From VAZQ01 sp035293945 (GTDB taxonomy: Bacteria; Pseudomonadota; Alphaproteobacteria; Rhizobiales; Xanthobacteraceae), in NCBI GenBank assembly GCA_035293945.1, contig DATGLV010000008.1, positions 347,588 through 411,587 on the forward strand: a stretch of 64,000 nucleotides of DNA, in the 5' to 3' direction. A program made the position numbers and the translations under genes. The notes under the pieces were generated by a model, which was not told the DNA's origin, made no database searches, and saw only the letters and a list, made by a program, of their open reading frames with translations. Positions 45,173 to 53,808 of this stretch are shown here, one piece after another; within the stretch, counting starts at the first letter, position 1; each line of letters opens with the position of its first letter.

Positions 45173-45571
45173 CTAAAACACGTCGATGAGCACCATGACG
45201 ATGCCGAGCGTCGCCACGCTCCAGACGATCGTGCGCACTACCGGCAGTCCGGCTGCATAGACCGGCAGATAAATGACACGCGCGTAGAAATAAATCTGCG
45301 AGCCCCACAGCGACAGCCAGCCGTGCCGGTTGATGGCATCTGCGATGAGCACTGCAACCGCGAACAGCGGGAAGGTCTCCAGGAAATTATGCAAGGCCCG
45401 CTGCAGCCGGCCGGCCACCACATCGAGCGGAGGCATCGGGGCATCGCGTGCGCTCAGATTCCACCGGGATCCGTATTGGCGCGTGGTAGCGCAGGCGCTG
45501 ACGATGATATGCACGAAACCCAGCACCACGCTCAGCGCCAGCATCAGCAATTCCGGAGTCATCGTGCTCAT
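45173..45571 (-). CDS. MAPEG-family membrane protein
   Basis: A 132-residue protein with four membrane helices. The family pattern is in LQRALHNFLETFPLFAVAVL (conserved RAxxNxxE), the glutathione-binding region of MAPEG proteins, followed by YFYARVIYLPVYAAGLPVVRT. Members are glutathione transferases or peroxidases in membranes. It lies 41 bp before the helicase on the same strand. The bacterial role is usually unknown. Confidence 0.9.
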   Translation of the reverse strand: MSTMTPELLMLALSVVLGFVHIIVSACATTRQYGSRWNLSARDAPMPPLDVVAGRLQRALHNFLETFPLFAVAVLIADAINRHGWLSLWGSQIYFYARVIYLPVYAAGLPVVRTIVWSVATLGIVMVLIDVF

Positions 45572-45628
45572 ACGCTTGCGGGCCTGTACGGCTTCCCAAA
45601 AAACGAGAATTGTTTGTTGATCGCGTTG

Positions 45629-46603
45629 TTAGCACGGGGTCGCGACCCCCAAAAGACCCGGCACCGCCGCACCCTTTTCGGTGCGGACCGAAACCGCGCC
45701 GAGGTCGACGAGGCGCAGGCCGGCACCCGCAATGGCGGCGCGGACATGGGCGGCGCCGTGCGCGTACCGCAGGCTTTCGCCCAAGACCACCCCGTCACCC
45801 GCATGAGTTTCGACGGTGAAGCCAAACAGCCCGTCCGCCGCCAATACCGGCCGCACGGCAGACGCGACCGCAGCGAGGTCTGCCACGTAGACCAGGACAT
45901 CGGCCGCGACGATAAGGTCGTAGCAGGCTGCGGATCCGGCCTCATGGCTGAGGAACGCGCCGAGCTCGCCTTCCTCCAGGCGGTCGTAGATCGCCCTTTT
46001 GGCCGCCTCTGCGATCATTGCGGTGGAAAGATCGACGCCGATCAATTGATCGACATCACGGCGGAAGCAATCGCCCGCGAGCCCCGTCCCACAGCCGAGA
46101 TCAAGCATGGATCTGAAAGTGGCCGGCGCGCCGGACGCCAGCCGCGCCCGCAGGATCGCGTCGTGCAATAATTGCGGCCCTCGGTAGGCGAGGCGCTGCA
46201 GCAGGCTCTCCTCGAAGTCTCGCGCGTGCTGATCGAACACGCGCCGCACATGGCGCTGCATCAGCGGGGGCGTCACCTCGCCTTCGCCCAGTCGCGCAAG
46301 CCGCAAAGCGGCGCCATGGTAGTCCTGCGGATCTGCGTCCCGAGCGGCGCGAAACGCCGCGATGGCGCGCTCGCGGTCGCCCGCGGCCTCGCGGATCGCG
46401 CCAAGGGCGAACCAGGCACCCGCAAACGCGGGCGCGCCTGCGAGCGCCTGCTCAAGAATTTCCGCGGCCGCCGCACGGTCGCCCCGGGCCAGATAATCAA
46501 GCGCCCATTGGTAACGCCGATCGGCGATGAGGTCGCCCGAGGAGATCAGGAGAGCCAGCCCGTGTGAAATCCGGTGTTCCGTCAGAGCCTGTCCAATCGT
46601 CAC
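45629..46603 (-). CDS. TPR-containing class I methyltransferase
   Basis: A 324-residue protein. The N-terminal 100 residues form TPR-like helices (QWALDYLARGDRAAAAEILE and GAWFALGAIREAAGDRERAI). The C-terminal part is an S-adenosylmethionine-dependent methyltransferase with motif I LDLGCGTGLAGD and motif II LIGVDLSTAMIAEA. This is the predicted TPR-methyltransferase group (COG4976). The substrate is unknown. Confidence 0.88.
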   Translation of the reverse strand: MTIGQALTEHRISHGLALLISSGDLIADRRYQWALDYLARGDRAAAAEILEQALAGAPAFAGAWFALGAIREAAGDRERAIAAFRAARDADPQDYHGAALRLARLGEGEVTPPLMQRHVRRVFDQHARDFEESLLQRLAYRGPQLLHDAILRARLASGAPATFRSMLDLGCGTGLAGDCFRRDVDQLIGVDLSTAMIAEAAKRAIYDRLEEGELGAFLSHEAGSAACYDLIVAADVLVYVADLAAVASAVRPVLAADGLFGFTVETHAGDGVVLGESLRYAHGAAHVRAAIAGAGLRLVDLGAVSVRTEKGAAVPGLLGVATPC

Positions 46604-46639
46604 CCGATACCTGGGTGGGTAGGTACGCTTTCTTGCCTA

Positions 46640-46659
46640 CTGTTGCCCAACCGCAACAG
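46640..46659. promoter_or_regulatory. 20-bp dyad before the outer-membrane protein gene
   Basis: CTGTTGC (46640-46646) and GCAACAG (46653-46659) are perfect 7-bp arms around a 6-bp centre, 58 bp before the ATG at 46718. It is a candidate operator. Confidence 0.4.
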
Positions 46660-46717
46660 TGCTTCACTTCAAATCAGCTAGCATACCGGCGGCCTCCGGG
46701 CACGAGGGGAGTTCTTC

Positions 46718-47497
46718 ATGAAAGGCCGGCTGTTCCGGGGCATTGCGTTGCCGGTTTTCATTGTCAGTCCGGCAATGGCCGCCAACCTGCCTCTCAAGGC
46801 TCCCCCGGTTCCCCCAGTCGCGGTATCGGGCTGGACCGGCTTTTATATCGGCGCCAATGCGGGCTATGCCTTTGGCCAGAACTCGACTAGCTGCTCGTTC
46901 ACTCCCGGCATCGGCAGTCCGTGCCAAGGCGCGGCTTTTCCCGATTTGAAATCGAGGGGCGGACTACTTGGCGTCGAGGCCGGGGCTAATTGGCAATATC
47001 AGGATTGGGTTCTCGGTGCGGCGGTCGACTGGAGTGCGCTCGACGTGAACGCATCGGCGTACTTCCCGAGCATCGACTCCGGCAAGAGCAATCAGGTCGC
47101 CTCACGCTACGATTGGCTCGGAACAGCGCGGGGACGCGTGGGCTACGCCGTCGGACAGTCGCTGTTCTACGGTACCGGCGGACTCGCCTTTGGCCGCGTG
47201 AACGACTCCTACGGCAATGATGTCCTCGGCACGAGCCTCAGCAATCCAGCGCGGGTTTTCAACATGGCGGTCGACCGCACCGGCTGGACTGCCGGCGCCG
47301 GATGGGAATACCGCATGGCCCAGAATTGGGACTTCAAGTTGGAATATCTTCACGTCGATCTGGGCGGTACGACACTCGACATTTCCGCGTCAGGCACGAG
47401 CGGCAATAGCGCGTTGGGAAATCCGCCAGGATCTTCGGTCGTACATTTTGGCAACGCCTTCGATCTCGTCCGCGCCGGCGTCGACTTCAGGTGGTAA
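46718..47497 (+). CDS. Outer-membrane beta-barrel protein (Omp25/RopB-like)
   Basis: A 259-residue porin-like barrel. The signal peptide (VFIVSPAMAANLP) is followed by the usual linker KAPPVPPVAVSGWTGFYIG that starts many alphaproteobacterial barrels. The rest alternates hydrophobic strands (GGLLGVEAGANWQYQDWVLG) and ends in FDLVRAGVDFRW, with the terminal aromatic needed for assembly. It has one cysteine pair near residue 55. A dyad lies in its promoter region. Confidence 0.93.
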   Translation: MKGRLFRGIALPVFIVSPAMAANLPLKAPPVPPVAVSGWTGFYIGANAGYAFGQNSTSCSFTPGIGSPCQGAAFPDLKSRGGLLGVEAGANWQYQDWVLGAAVDWSALDVNASAYFPSIDSGKSNQVASRYDWLGTARGRVGYAVGQSLFYGTGGLAFGRVNDSYGNDVLGTSLSNPARVFNMAVDRTGWTAGAGWEYRMAQNWDFKLEYLHVDLGGTTLDISASGTSGNSALGNPPGSSVVHFGNAFDLVRAGVDFRW

Positions 47498-47565
47498 GCA
47501 TTGATTTCGCCAAGTTCCCGGGCTTCTGATGCCGCAAGCCGGTGGTCCGACGCACAGGCGCACGG

Positions 47566-48999
47566 ATGCGCTGGTTTGAACTGATCAGCTTTCAAGCGAA
47601 GCTCAGCCCCGACGAACCGGCTGTCATGTTTCCGGGCGGCATGGCGACCTATGGGCGCCTGGTTGAGTGCGTCGAGAATGCCTCGCAACACGTTCTGCGA
47701 GCGGGATTGAAGAAAGGTGATGTGGTCGCGCTCGAGCTGCGTCATCCGCTTCTCCACCTCGTCCTCATCCTGGCGCTGCATCGCTGTGGCATAGCTTCAA
47801 TCACGCTGCAGACGTCCTATCTTATCGAGCAGTCGCGCCTGAAAATTGATCGTCTGCTGAGCGATCGATATCAGCCCTCGGACAGCAGCCTTTCGCTGAT
47901 CCTGGTCAGCAACGACTGGCTCACGGCATCCAGTGCGCCGGCGCTACCCCTGACCGGATTCGCCAATCCCGATGACGTGTGCCGGCTTGTTCTCTCGTCT
48001 GGAACGACGGGAATGCCAAAAGTGATCGCTGTGTCGGAGCGCACGCTCGAAAACCGCTTCCGGCGCGCGGCCCTCACCAATGAGCGGGGACGCTGCCTCT
48101 GCATGATGGGATTCTCCACCCTGGGCGGCTATCAGACGCTGATGACGGCGCTCGCGCTCGGTGGATCGGTGTGCTTCGCTGGCGCCCCGGAGGACGTGCT
48201 GCAGGTCATTTCGCTGTTTCACGTGACGCACCTGATTGCCGCGCCTTTTCAAATTCGCTCCCTGCTCGATGCGCAGGCCAAGAACGGCTTGCAATGTCCA
48301 TCGCTTCGGCAGGTTTTCCTGGCCGGCGGCGTGTTGCCAAGCTCGTTGATCGCAGAGGTGCGCCGGCAATTGTGCCCCAATGTCATCTGCGCCTATGGCT
48401 CGACCGAGATGGGCCTGGTCGCCTACGGGCCGGCAGCCAGGATGCGCGACATCGATGGTGCGACGGGATTTGTAATCCCGGGCGAGGTCATCGAGATCGT
48501 CGATCAGGACGGCAACCTCCTTGGTGCGGATCAGGACGGCATGGTCCGCATCAAGTGCGATCACATCGACGAGTATTTCCTGCCGACTGAGGAAGACTCC
48601 AAAATCTTCAAGGATGGATATTTTTATCCGGGCGACCTTGGTCGGTTGCTGTCAGACCGCATCTTGGTGATTACCGGCCGCGCCGATGAAGTTATCAATC
48701 GCGGCGGCGACAAAGCGGCTCCAGAATTGATTGAAGAGGTCATTCGCAAGATACCGCAGATCGTCGATACGGCAGTGTTCGCCGTGCCCGGGACCAAGCA
48801 GATCTGGGCGGCCGTCGTTTGCAAGGGAGAGCTACAGGACCGCGTGGTGCTCGAGGCTTGCCGTCAACGGCTTGCCGGCATGGCGCCCGATCGCCTGTTC
48901 AAGGTCGACCGCATCCCACGCAACGATATGGGCAAGATCATCCGCGAGGACATGAAAAAGATCATCATGCGCCTATTATCGTGGTCGTTCATGTCCTGA
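47566..48999 (+). CDS. Acyl-CoA synthetase / adenylate-forming enzyme
   Basis: A protein of about 477 residues of the ANL (acyl/aryl-CoA synthetase) superfamily. Motifs: the phosphate loop LSSGTTGMPKVI, YGSTEMG, the hinge PGDLGRLLSDRILVITGR with ADEVINRGG, and the C-terminal lysine in NDMGKIIRED. The family is normally 500-550 residues, so this one is compact. ATG at 47566 is preferred to GTG at 47542. The next gene follows 9 bp later, so it probably forms a unit with the Mpo1-like gene. The acid substrate is unknown. Confidence 0.9.
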   Translation: MRWFELISFQAKLSPDEPAVMFPGGMATYGRLVECVENASQHVLRAGLKKGDVVALELRHPLLHLVLILALHRCGIASITLQTSYLIEQSRLKIDRLLSDRYQPSDSSLSLILVSNDWLTASSAPALPLTGFANPDDVCRLVLSSGTTGMPKVIAVSERTLENRFRRAALTNERGRCLCMMGFSTLGGYQTLMTALALGGSVCFAGAPEDVLQVISLFHVTHLIAAPFQIRSLLDAQAKNGLQCPSLRQVFLAGGVLPSSLIAEVRRQLCPNVICAYGSTEMGLVAYGPAARMRDIDGATGFVIPGEVIEIVDQDGNLLGADQDGMVRIKCDHIDEYFLPTEEDSKIFKDGYFYPGDLGRLLSDRILVITGRADEVINRGGDKAAPELIEEVIRKIPQIVDTAVFAVPGTKQIWAAVVCKGELQDRVVLEACRQRLAGMAPDRLFKVDRIPRNDMGKIIREDMKKIIMRLLSWSFMS

Positions 49000-49008
49000 G
49001 CAAATCCG

Positions 49009-49509
49009 ATGAATGCCTACTTTCGCCGGCAACTTACCCTTTACTCCACATTTCACGGCAATGCTGGAAATTGCTTGTTGCATGGGGTCGGCATACCGCC
49101 GATTTTTTTCGCAGTGATGGTCGTGCTGGCGCTCCGCCTCGTCCCGATCGCCGGCGCGGGCATTTCGATTGGGACTCTCTTGCTGATCCCAGCGATGTTG
49201 CTCTGGCTGGTTCTGGATGCGGGGGTCGGCGGCGCATTACTGGCTGTCTTCGTCCCGCTCGCCGCAGCGGCGGAATGGGTCGCGCGAACCGGCAGCATCA
49301 CGCTGACGCTGTCGCTTGCTGCAACGGCCTTCGCGGCTGGTTGGCTATGTCTCCTCGTCGGGCACTCCGTCTTCGAGGGCCGCAGACCCGGCTTTGTCGA
49401 TGACGTGTCCTTATTATTCATCGGCCCGATGTTCGTTGTTGCAAAGGGGCTCGTTGCGCTTGGCTTTCGCCCCGACCTCGCGCCCAGCCTCGAGGGAGGC
49501 CACCCCTGA
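49009..49509 (+). CDS. Mpo1-like (DUF962) membrane protein
   Basis: A 166-residue protein with about four membrane helices. Conserved residues of the DUF962/Mpo1 family are visible: YSTFHGNAGNCLLHGVGIPP (with two histidines) and LLVGHSVFEGRRPGF (with a third). The yeast member Mpo1 is an iron-dependent dioxygenase that shortens 2-hydroxy fatty acids by one carbon. Its end overlaps the frameshifted epimerase gene by 96 bp on the opposite strand. Placement next to an acyl-activating enzyme fits lipid metabolism. Confidence 0.82.
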   Translation: MNAYFRRQLTLYSTFHGNAGNCLLHGVGIPPIFFAVMVVLALRLVPIAGAGISIGTLLLIPAMLLWLVLDAGVGGALLAVFVPLAAAAEWVARTGSITLTLSLAATAFAAGWLCLLVGHSVFEGRRPGFVDDVSLLFIGPMFVVAKGLVALGFRPDLAPSLEGGHP

Positions 49510-50594
49510 TCGGCCGGGGAGCTCCGAAAGCTCTGGATTTTTTTCCGCGCAAGCCGAGCCGATTACCGGCAACGAATTCCAACAATGGATGTGGCTCGTT
49601 TTGAGCCAGCTGATGGTCTCCGATAAGGCAACTTTCAAGCTCCGCGTCGTATAGCCGAGCTCCCGGCGCGCCTTGTCGCTGGACAGCACTCTCGAGCGTC
49701 GCGCAATTTCCACACCCTCGGCGGTCGCTGAAGGCGGGCGACCGGCCCGGGCGGCGATGAGCTCCATTGTGGCCGCAATCGCCGACGCAATGGGCATCGG
49801 AAGAGGGGCGCGAACCGCCGTGTTGCCGGAGATGTGGGAGATCATCTCGAGAAGGTGTCGCAGCCGCAAGTTCTCGCCACCGAGTATGTAGCGCTCACCG
49901 ATCCGCCCGCGCTCCATGACCAGGATCAAACCCGCGGCGACATCGCGTACATCAACAATGTTCAAAACGGCATCCACATACAGCTGGAGCCGCCGGCGGA
50001 GAAAATACCGGATCATTTCCGTCGGCGGCGTCAATTCGTAATCGTGGGGCCCAATGGGCATCGTCGGGTTGGCAATGACGACGGGCGCTCCATCTGACGC
50101 CGCTTGCAACGCGAGCTCCTCAGCAGCTTTCTTCGAGCGCGTGTAGGCTCCCGCCATACTCGTCCGCGCCTCTTCGGTGAGCTCCCTGCAGCGGATGCGC
50201 AGCCGAGGAGAACGGACTCGGTCGAGCAATGAAGAAATCGCGCGACATTATGCTTGCGGGCGGCGGCAAGCATGATCTCGGTGGTGAGACGATTCCCGAC
50301 ATCGAAATCTTGGCGCTGCGCTCTCCACATCCCCGGCAATGCAGCGAGATGATAGATCTCGGCAATGCCATTCAGCGCTTCATCGACCGTGCCCGGATCG
50401 CAGGCCGAACCGTGCATATATTGCATCCCGGGCACGGCATATTTCGGCGGCCGGATGTCGAGAATGCGGACGCGCCGGCCACCGGCAAGCAGGGCGGTGA
50501 CTAGATGCCGGCCGACGAAACCGCTTCCGCCGGTGACCAACACGCAATCGCCGGCGGGCCGATTGCTCTCGGGGCGGGAACTCGAATAATTCAT
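49414..50594 (-). pseudogene. Frameshifted NAD-dependent epimerase/dehydratase
   Basis: An extended short-chain dehydrogenase broken into two frames. The first part, from ATG 50594, has the Rossmann motif VLVTGGSGFVGRHLV and runs to FLHCSTESVLLG near 50220. The second, in another frame, resumes around 50210 (REL-TEEARTS) with the catalytic Tyr-x3-Lys as YTRSKKAAEE and VIANPTMPIGPHDYE, and ends at 49414. The joined product resembles 3-beta-HSD or hopanoid-associated (HpnA-like) sugar epimerases. One inserted or lost base explains it. It may be a real mutation or a sequencing error. Confidence 0.8.
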
Positions 50595-50731
50595 CAATAG
50601 CGTTGGTCGACCGGTGCAATAGGGACACTCAACGGAGCCAGCGCGGAGGCGGAATACGGCTGGCATCGCGTCACAAAAGCGGCCGCTTGCGACCTTCAAG
50701 GCTCGCAGCCGCCGCCGCATGACATATCTTA

Positions 50732-51769
50732 ATGCGCATGCGGCCCGAAGACATTCTGCAGCCGACGCCGGCCGGCCTGTTCTGCCCGGGGGGCGGCTTC
50801 CATATCGACCCGACGCGTCCGGTCGCCAAGGCCGTGATCACGCACGGCCATTCGGATCACGCGCGCGCCGGGCACGGTAGCGTTTTGGCGACGCCCGAGA
50901 CTCTCGACCTGATGCGGCTACGCTACGGCGAAAGCTTCGCCGGCGCCACCCAAGCAGCCCGCTACGGCGAGCAGCTGAGCATCGGCGGGGTCAGCCTCAC
51001 CCTGCATCCGGCCGGCCATGTGCTCGGCTCCGCGCAAGTCGCTATCGAGCACGCCGGGGTGCGCATCGTCGCCTCCGGCGACTACAAGGACGTGGCCGAC
51101 CCGACCTGTGCGCCGTTCGAGCTCGTCACATGCGACGTCTTCATCACCGAGGCGACCTTCGCCCTGCCGGTGTTCCGTCACGGAAGCCCTGAAGGCGAGA
51201 TCGCCAAGCTCCTGCACTCGGTCGCTCTGTTCCCCGAGCGTGCGCACCTCGTCGCCGTCTATTCGCTCGGCAAGGCCCAGCGCGTCATCGCGCTCATCCG
51301 CCAAGCCGGCTATGCGCAGCCGATCTATCTGCACGGCGCACTCGAGGCCATCACCCGCTATTACCAGAGCCGCGGCGCGACCCTCGGCGAAGTCGTCCTT
51401 GCGCGCGATATCGACAAGGCGAAGCTCGCCGGCGCCATTGTGCTCTGCCCGCCCTCGGCCTTGCAGGAACCATGGTCGCGCCGCTTCCCGGAGCCGGTCA
51501 GCGCCCTCGCGTCGGGCTGGATGCGCGTGCGCGCCCGCGCGCGCCAGCGCGGCATCGAGCTGCCGCTCGTGATCTCCGATCACGCGGATTGGGACGGTCT
51601 CACCGCAACCATCATGGCGACCGGTGCAGCAGAGGTCTGGGTCACGCACGGCCAGGAGGACGCGCTCGTCTATTTCGCGAAGCGCCGCGGCCTTGAGGCC
51701 CGCCCCCTAGATCTCATTGGCTACGGAGATGAGGACGAGGGGACGACTTCAGGCGATCAGACGCAATGA
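50732..51769 (+). CDS. Ligase-associated MBL-fold DNA exonuclease
   Basis: A 345-residue metallo-beta-lactamase fold with a beta-CASP-like region. The metal-binding motif is THGHSDHARAGHG, followed by HPAGHVLGSAQVAIEHAG and SGDYKD; the distal histidine is in VISDHADWDGL. This is the exonuclease of the ligase-associated DNA repair set. Its stop overlaps the ligase start by 4 bp, so the two are coupled. Confidence 0.93.
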   Translation: MRMRPEDILQPTPAGLFCPGGGFHIDPTRPVAKAVITHGHSDHARAGHGSVLATPETLDLMRLRYGESFAGATQAARYGEQLSIGGVSLTLHPAGHVLGSAQVAIEHAGVRIVASGDYKDVADPTCAPFELVTCDVFITEATFALPVFRHGSPEGEIAKLLHSVALFPERAHLVAVYSLGKAQRVIALIRQAGYAQPIYLHGALEAITRYYQSRGATLGEVVLARDIDKAKLAGAIVLCPPSALQEPWSRRFPEPVSALASGWMRVRARARQRGIELPLVISDHADWDGLTATIMATGAAEVWVTHGQEDALVYFAKRRGLEARPLDLIGYGDEDEGTTSGDQTQ

Positions 51770-53454
51770 ACCGCTTCGCCCAATTACTGGATCGCCTCGC
51801 TTACGAGCCCGGCCGCAACAACAAGCTCCGGCTCATCATCGAATACTTGCGCGCGACGGAAGATCCGGACCGCGGCTGGGCGCTGGCGGCCTTAACCGGA
51901 GCCCTGCGCTTCCAGCACGCCAAGCCCGGCATGATCCGCGCGCTCGCCGCCGAGCGGACCGACGCAGTGCTGTTTGATCTCTCCTACGATTACGTAGGCG
52001 ACCTGTCCGAGACCGTCGCCCTGATGTGGCCGGCGCGGCGTGAGCGCAGCGATGGGCAGGCCCCTACCCTCGCGACCGTGATCCGCACGCTCGCGACGCT
52101 CGGCAAGGCCGAACTGCCCGGCCAGCTGTCGCGCTGGCTCGATGAGCTCGACGAGACCGGGCGCTGGGCGCTGCTCAAGCTCGTCACCGGCGGCTTGCGG
52201 ATCGGTGTCTCGGCGCGGCTTGCCAAGACCGCGGCGGCGGCATTGGGGGACACGGACGTGGCCGAGATCGAACTTCTCTGGCCAGCGTTGGCGCCGCCTT
52301 ATGGGGAACTGTTCGCCTGGCTCGAAGGCCGCGGCGAGAAGCCCGCAAGCAGCGATCCGGTTCCGTTTCGTCCCGCGATGCTCGCCCACGCAATCGATGA
52401 TGCCGAGCTGGCCGGGCTCAATCCGGCGGATTTCCTCGCCGAATGGAAATGGGACGGAATAAGGGTGCAAGCAGTCGCGGTCTGCAGCACGGGCGCAGGC
52501 GCCAGGGCGGCACGGCTCTATTCGCGTACCGGCGAGGATATTTCCGCATCGTTTCCTGACCTCATCGCCGCGATGCACTTTTCCGGCGCCCTCGACGGTG
52601 AGCTCCTCATCCTGCGCGACCACCGGGTGCAGAGCTTCAACGTGCTGCAACAGCGGCTCAACCGCAAGACCGTGACGCCGAAGCTGCTCGCGGAATTTCC
52701 CGCCCATCTGCGCGCCTACGATCTCCTGGTCGAGGGCGAGGCAGACTTGCGCGCGCTTCCTTTCGCGGAGCGACGGGCGCGACTTGAAAGCTTCATAGGG
52801 CACCTCGACGAACCGCGCATCGATCTGTCGCCGCTGGTGCCGTTTCAGAGCTGGGAGGAGCTCGCCCGCACACGCGCCGATCCTACGCTTGCGGGCGCCG
52901 ACGCCGATGCGGTCGAGGGCATCATGCTGAAGCGACGCGATGCGACCTACGTGCCGGGCCGACCGAAGGGTGCATGGTGGAAATGGAAGCGCGACCCGTT
53001 CATCGTCGATTGCGTGCTGATGTACGCGCAACGCGGGCACGGCAAGCGCTCCTCCTATTATTCCGACTACACGTTCGGGGTCTGGACCAGAGCCGATGCG
53101 GGCGACGTTCTGGTGCCGGTCGGCAAGGCCTATTTCGGCTTCACGGATCAGGAGCTGATCGCGATCGATCGCTACGTCCGGCGCCACACCATTGATCGTT
53201 TTGGCCCGGTGCGCGAGGTTACGCACGAGCCCGACGCCGGCCTGGTCCTGGAAGTAGCCTTCGAAGGGCTGCAGCGCTCGAGCCGTCATCGATCGGGCCT
53301 TGCCATGCGCTTCCCGCGGATCAACCGCCTGCGCTGGGACAAGCCGCCTCGCGAAGCCGATCGGTTGGAGACACTCGAGCGCATGCTCGCGCAGATCGAG
53401 GCCGGGCGTGGCCGGTCGCTTGCTCCACCAGAGAATGAATCGCAGGCGGTTTGA
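51766..53454 (+). CDS. ATP-dependent DNA ligase
   Basis: A 562-residue ATP-dependent DNA ligase of the bacterial LigB/LigC-like group. The adenylated lysine is Lys228 in EWKWDGIRVQ. Motif III is in ALDGELLILRD, motif IV is in VEGIMLKRRDATY and motif V in WWKWKRDPF. An N-terminal DNA-binding domain (residues 1-180) precedes the catalytic core, and an OB fold follows. It works with the upstream exonuclease and, by family knowledge, with Lhr and PdeM. Confidence 0.95.
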   Translation: MNRFAQLLDRLAYEPGRNNKLRLIIEYLRATEDPDRGWALAALTGALRFQHAKPGMIRALAAERTDAVLFDLSYDYVGDLSETVALMWPARRERSDGQAPTLATVIRTLATLGKAELPGQLSRWLDELDETGRWALLKLVTGGLRIGVSARLAKTAAAALGDTDVAEIELLWPALAPPYGELFAWLEGRGEKPASSDPVPFRPAMLAHAIDDAELAGLNPADFLAEWKWDGIRVQAVAVCSTGAGARAARLYSRTGEDISASFPDLIAAMHFSGALDGELLILRDHRVQSFNVLQQRLNRKTVTPKLLAEFPAHLRAYDLLVEGEADLRALPFAERRARLESFIGHLDEPRIDLSPLVPFQSWEELARTRADPTLAGADADAVEGIMLKRRDATYVPGRPKGAWWKWKRDPFIVDCVLMYAQRGHGKRSSYYSDYTFGVWTRADAGDVLVPVGKAYFGFTDQELIAIDRYVRRHTIDRFGPVREVTHEPDAGLVLEVAFEGLQRSSRHRSGLAMRFPRINRLRWDKPPREADRLETLERMLAQIEAGRGRSLAPPENESQAV

Positions 53455-53479
53455 CGGTGCGCCGGCACGGAGTGATAGA

Positions 53480-53797
53480 ATGGGCCGCATGAGCATACCC
53501 GCCCAATCGCCGAAGCCCGCACCGCCGCAGGATCTCGTCACCCGGTTCTTCGGCGGTCCGCCGCTCGCGGTCATCTTCCGCCTCGCCTTGCTGTCGATCC
53601 TGGTGGGCGTGATCCTGGAAGCGCTCGGCTTCGACCCGTGGAACATTCTCGACAGCATCCGCCGGCTGGTGCAGCACATCTGGGATTTGGGCTTCGATGC
53701 CGTGCGCTATCTGTGGCGCTACCTGGCGCTCGGCGCCGTCATCGTGGTGCCGGTCTGGCTGGTGACGCGACTCGCCAATGCACCGCGTGGAAGGTGA
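53480..53797 (+). CDS. Small two-helix membrane protein (DUF6460-like)
   Basis: A 105-residue protein starting MGRMSIPAQ; GGAG lies 7 bp before ATG 53480. A proline-rich N-terminus is followed by FFGGPPLAVIFRLALLSILVGVILEALGF (helix 1), an amphipathic segment (DSIRRLVQHIWDLGF) and a second helix (YLALGAVIVVPVWLVTRL). Small conserved proteins of this design occur in many Hyphomicrobiales. It lies 25 bp after the ligase and is convergent with pyrD. The function is unknown. Confidence 0.8.
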   Translation: MGRMSIPAQSPKPAPPQDLVTRFFGGPPLAVIFRLALLSILVGVILEALGFDPWNILDSIRRLVQHIWDLGFDAVRYLWRYLALGAVIVVPVWLVTRLANAPRGR

Positions 53798-53808
53798 CCC
53801 CGTTAAAC

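Noticed and set aside
53300..53479. Longer N-terminus for the small DUF6460-like protein
   Set aside because: The extra residues overlap the ligase gene and look like out-of-frame sequence; ATG 53480 has a ribosome-binding site.
51892..53679. 595-codon minus-strand open frame opposite the DNA ligase
   Set aside because: It is antisense to a gene with clear ligase motifs; the frame is open because of high GC, and it has no recognisable domain.
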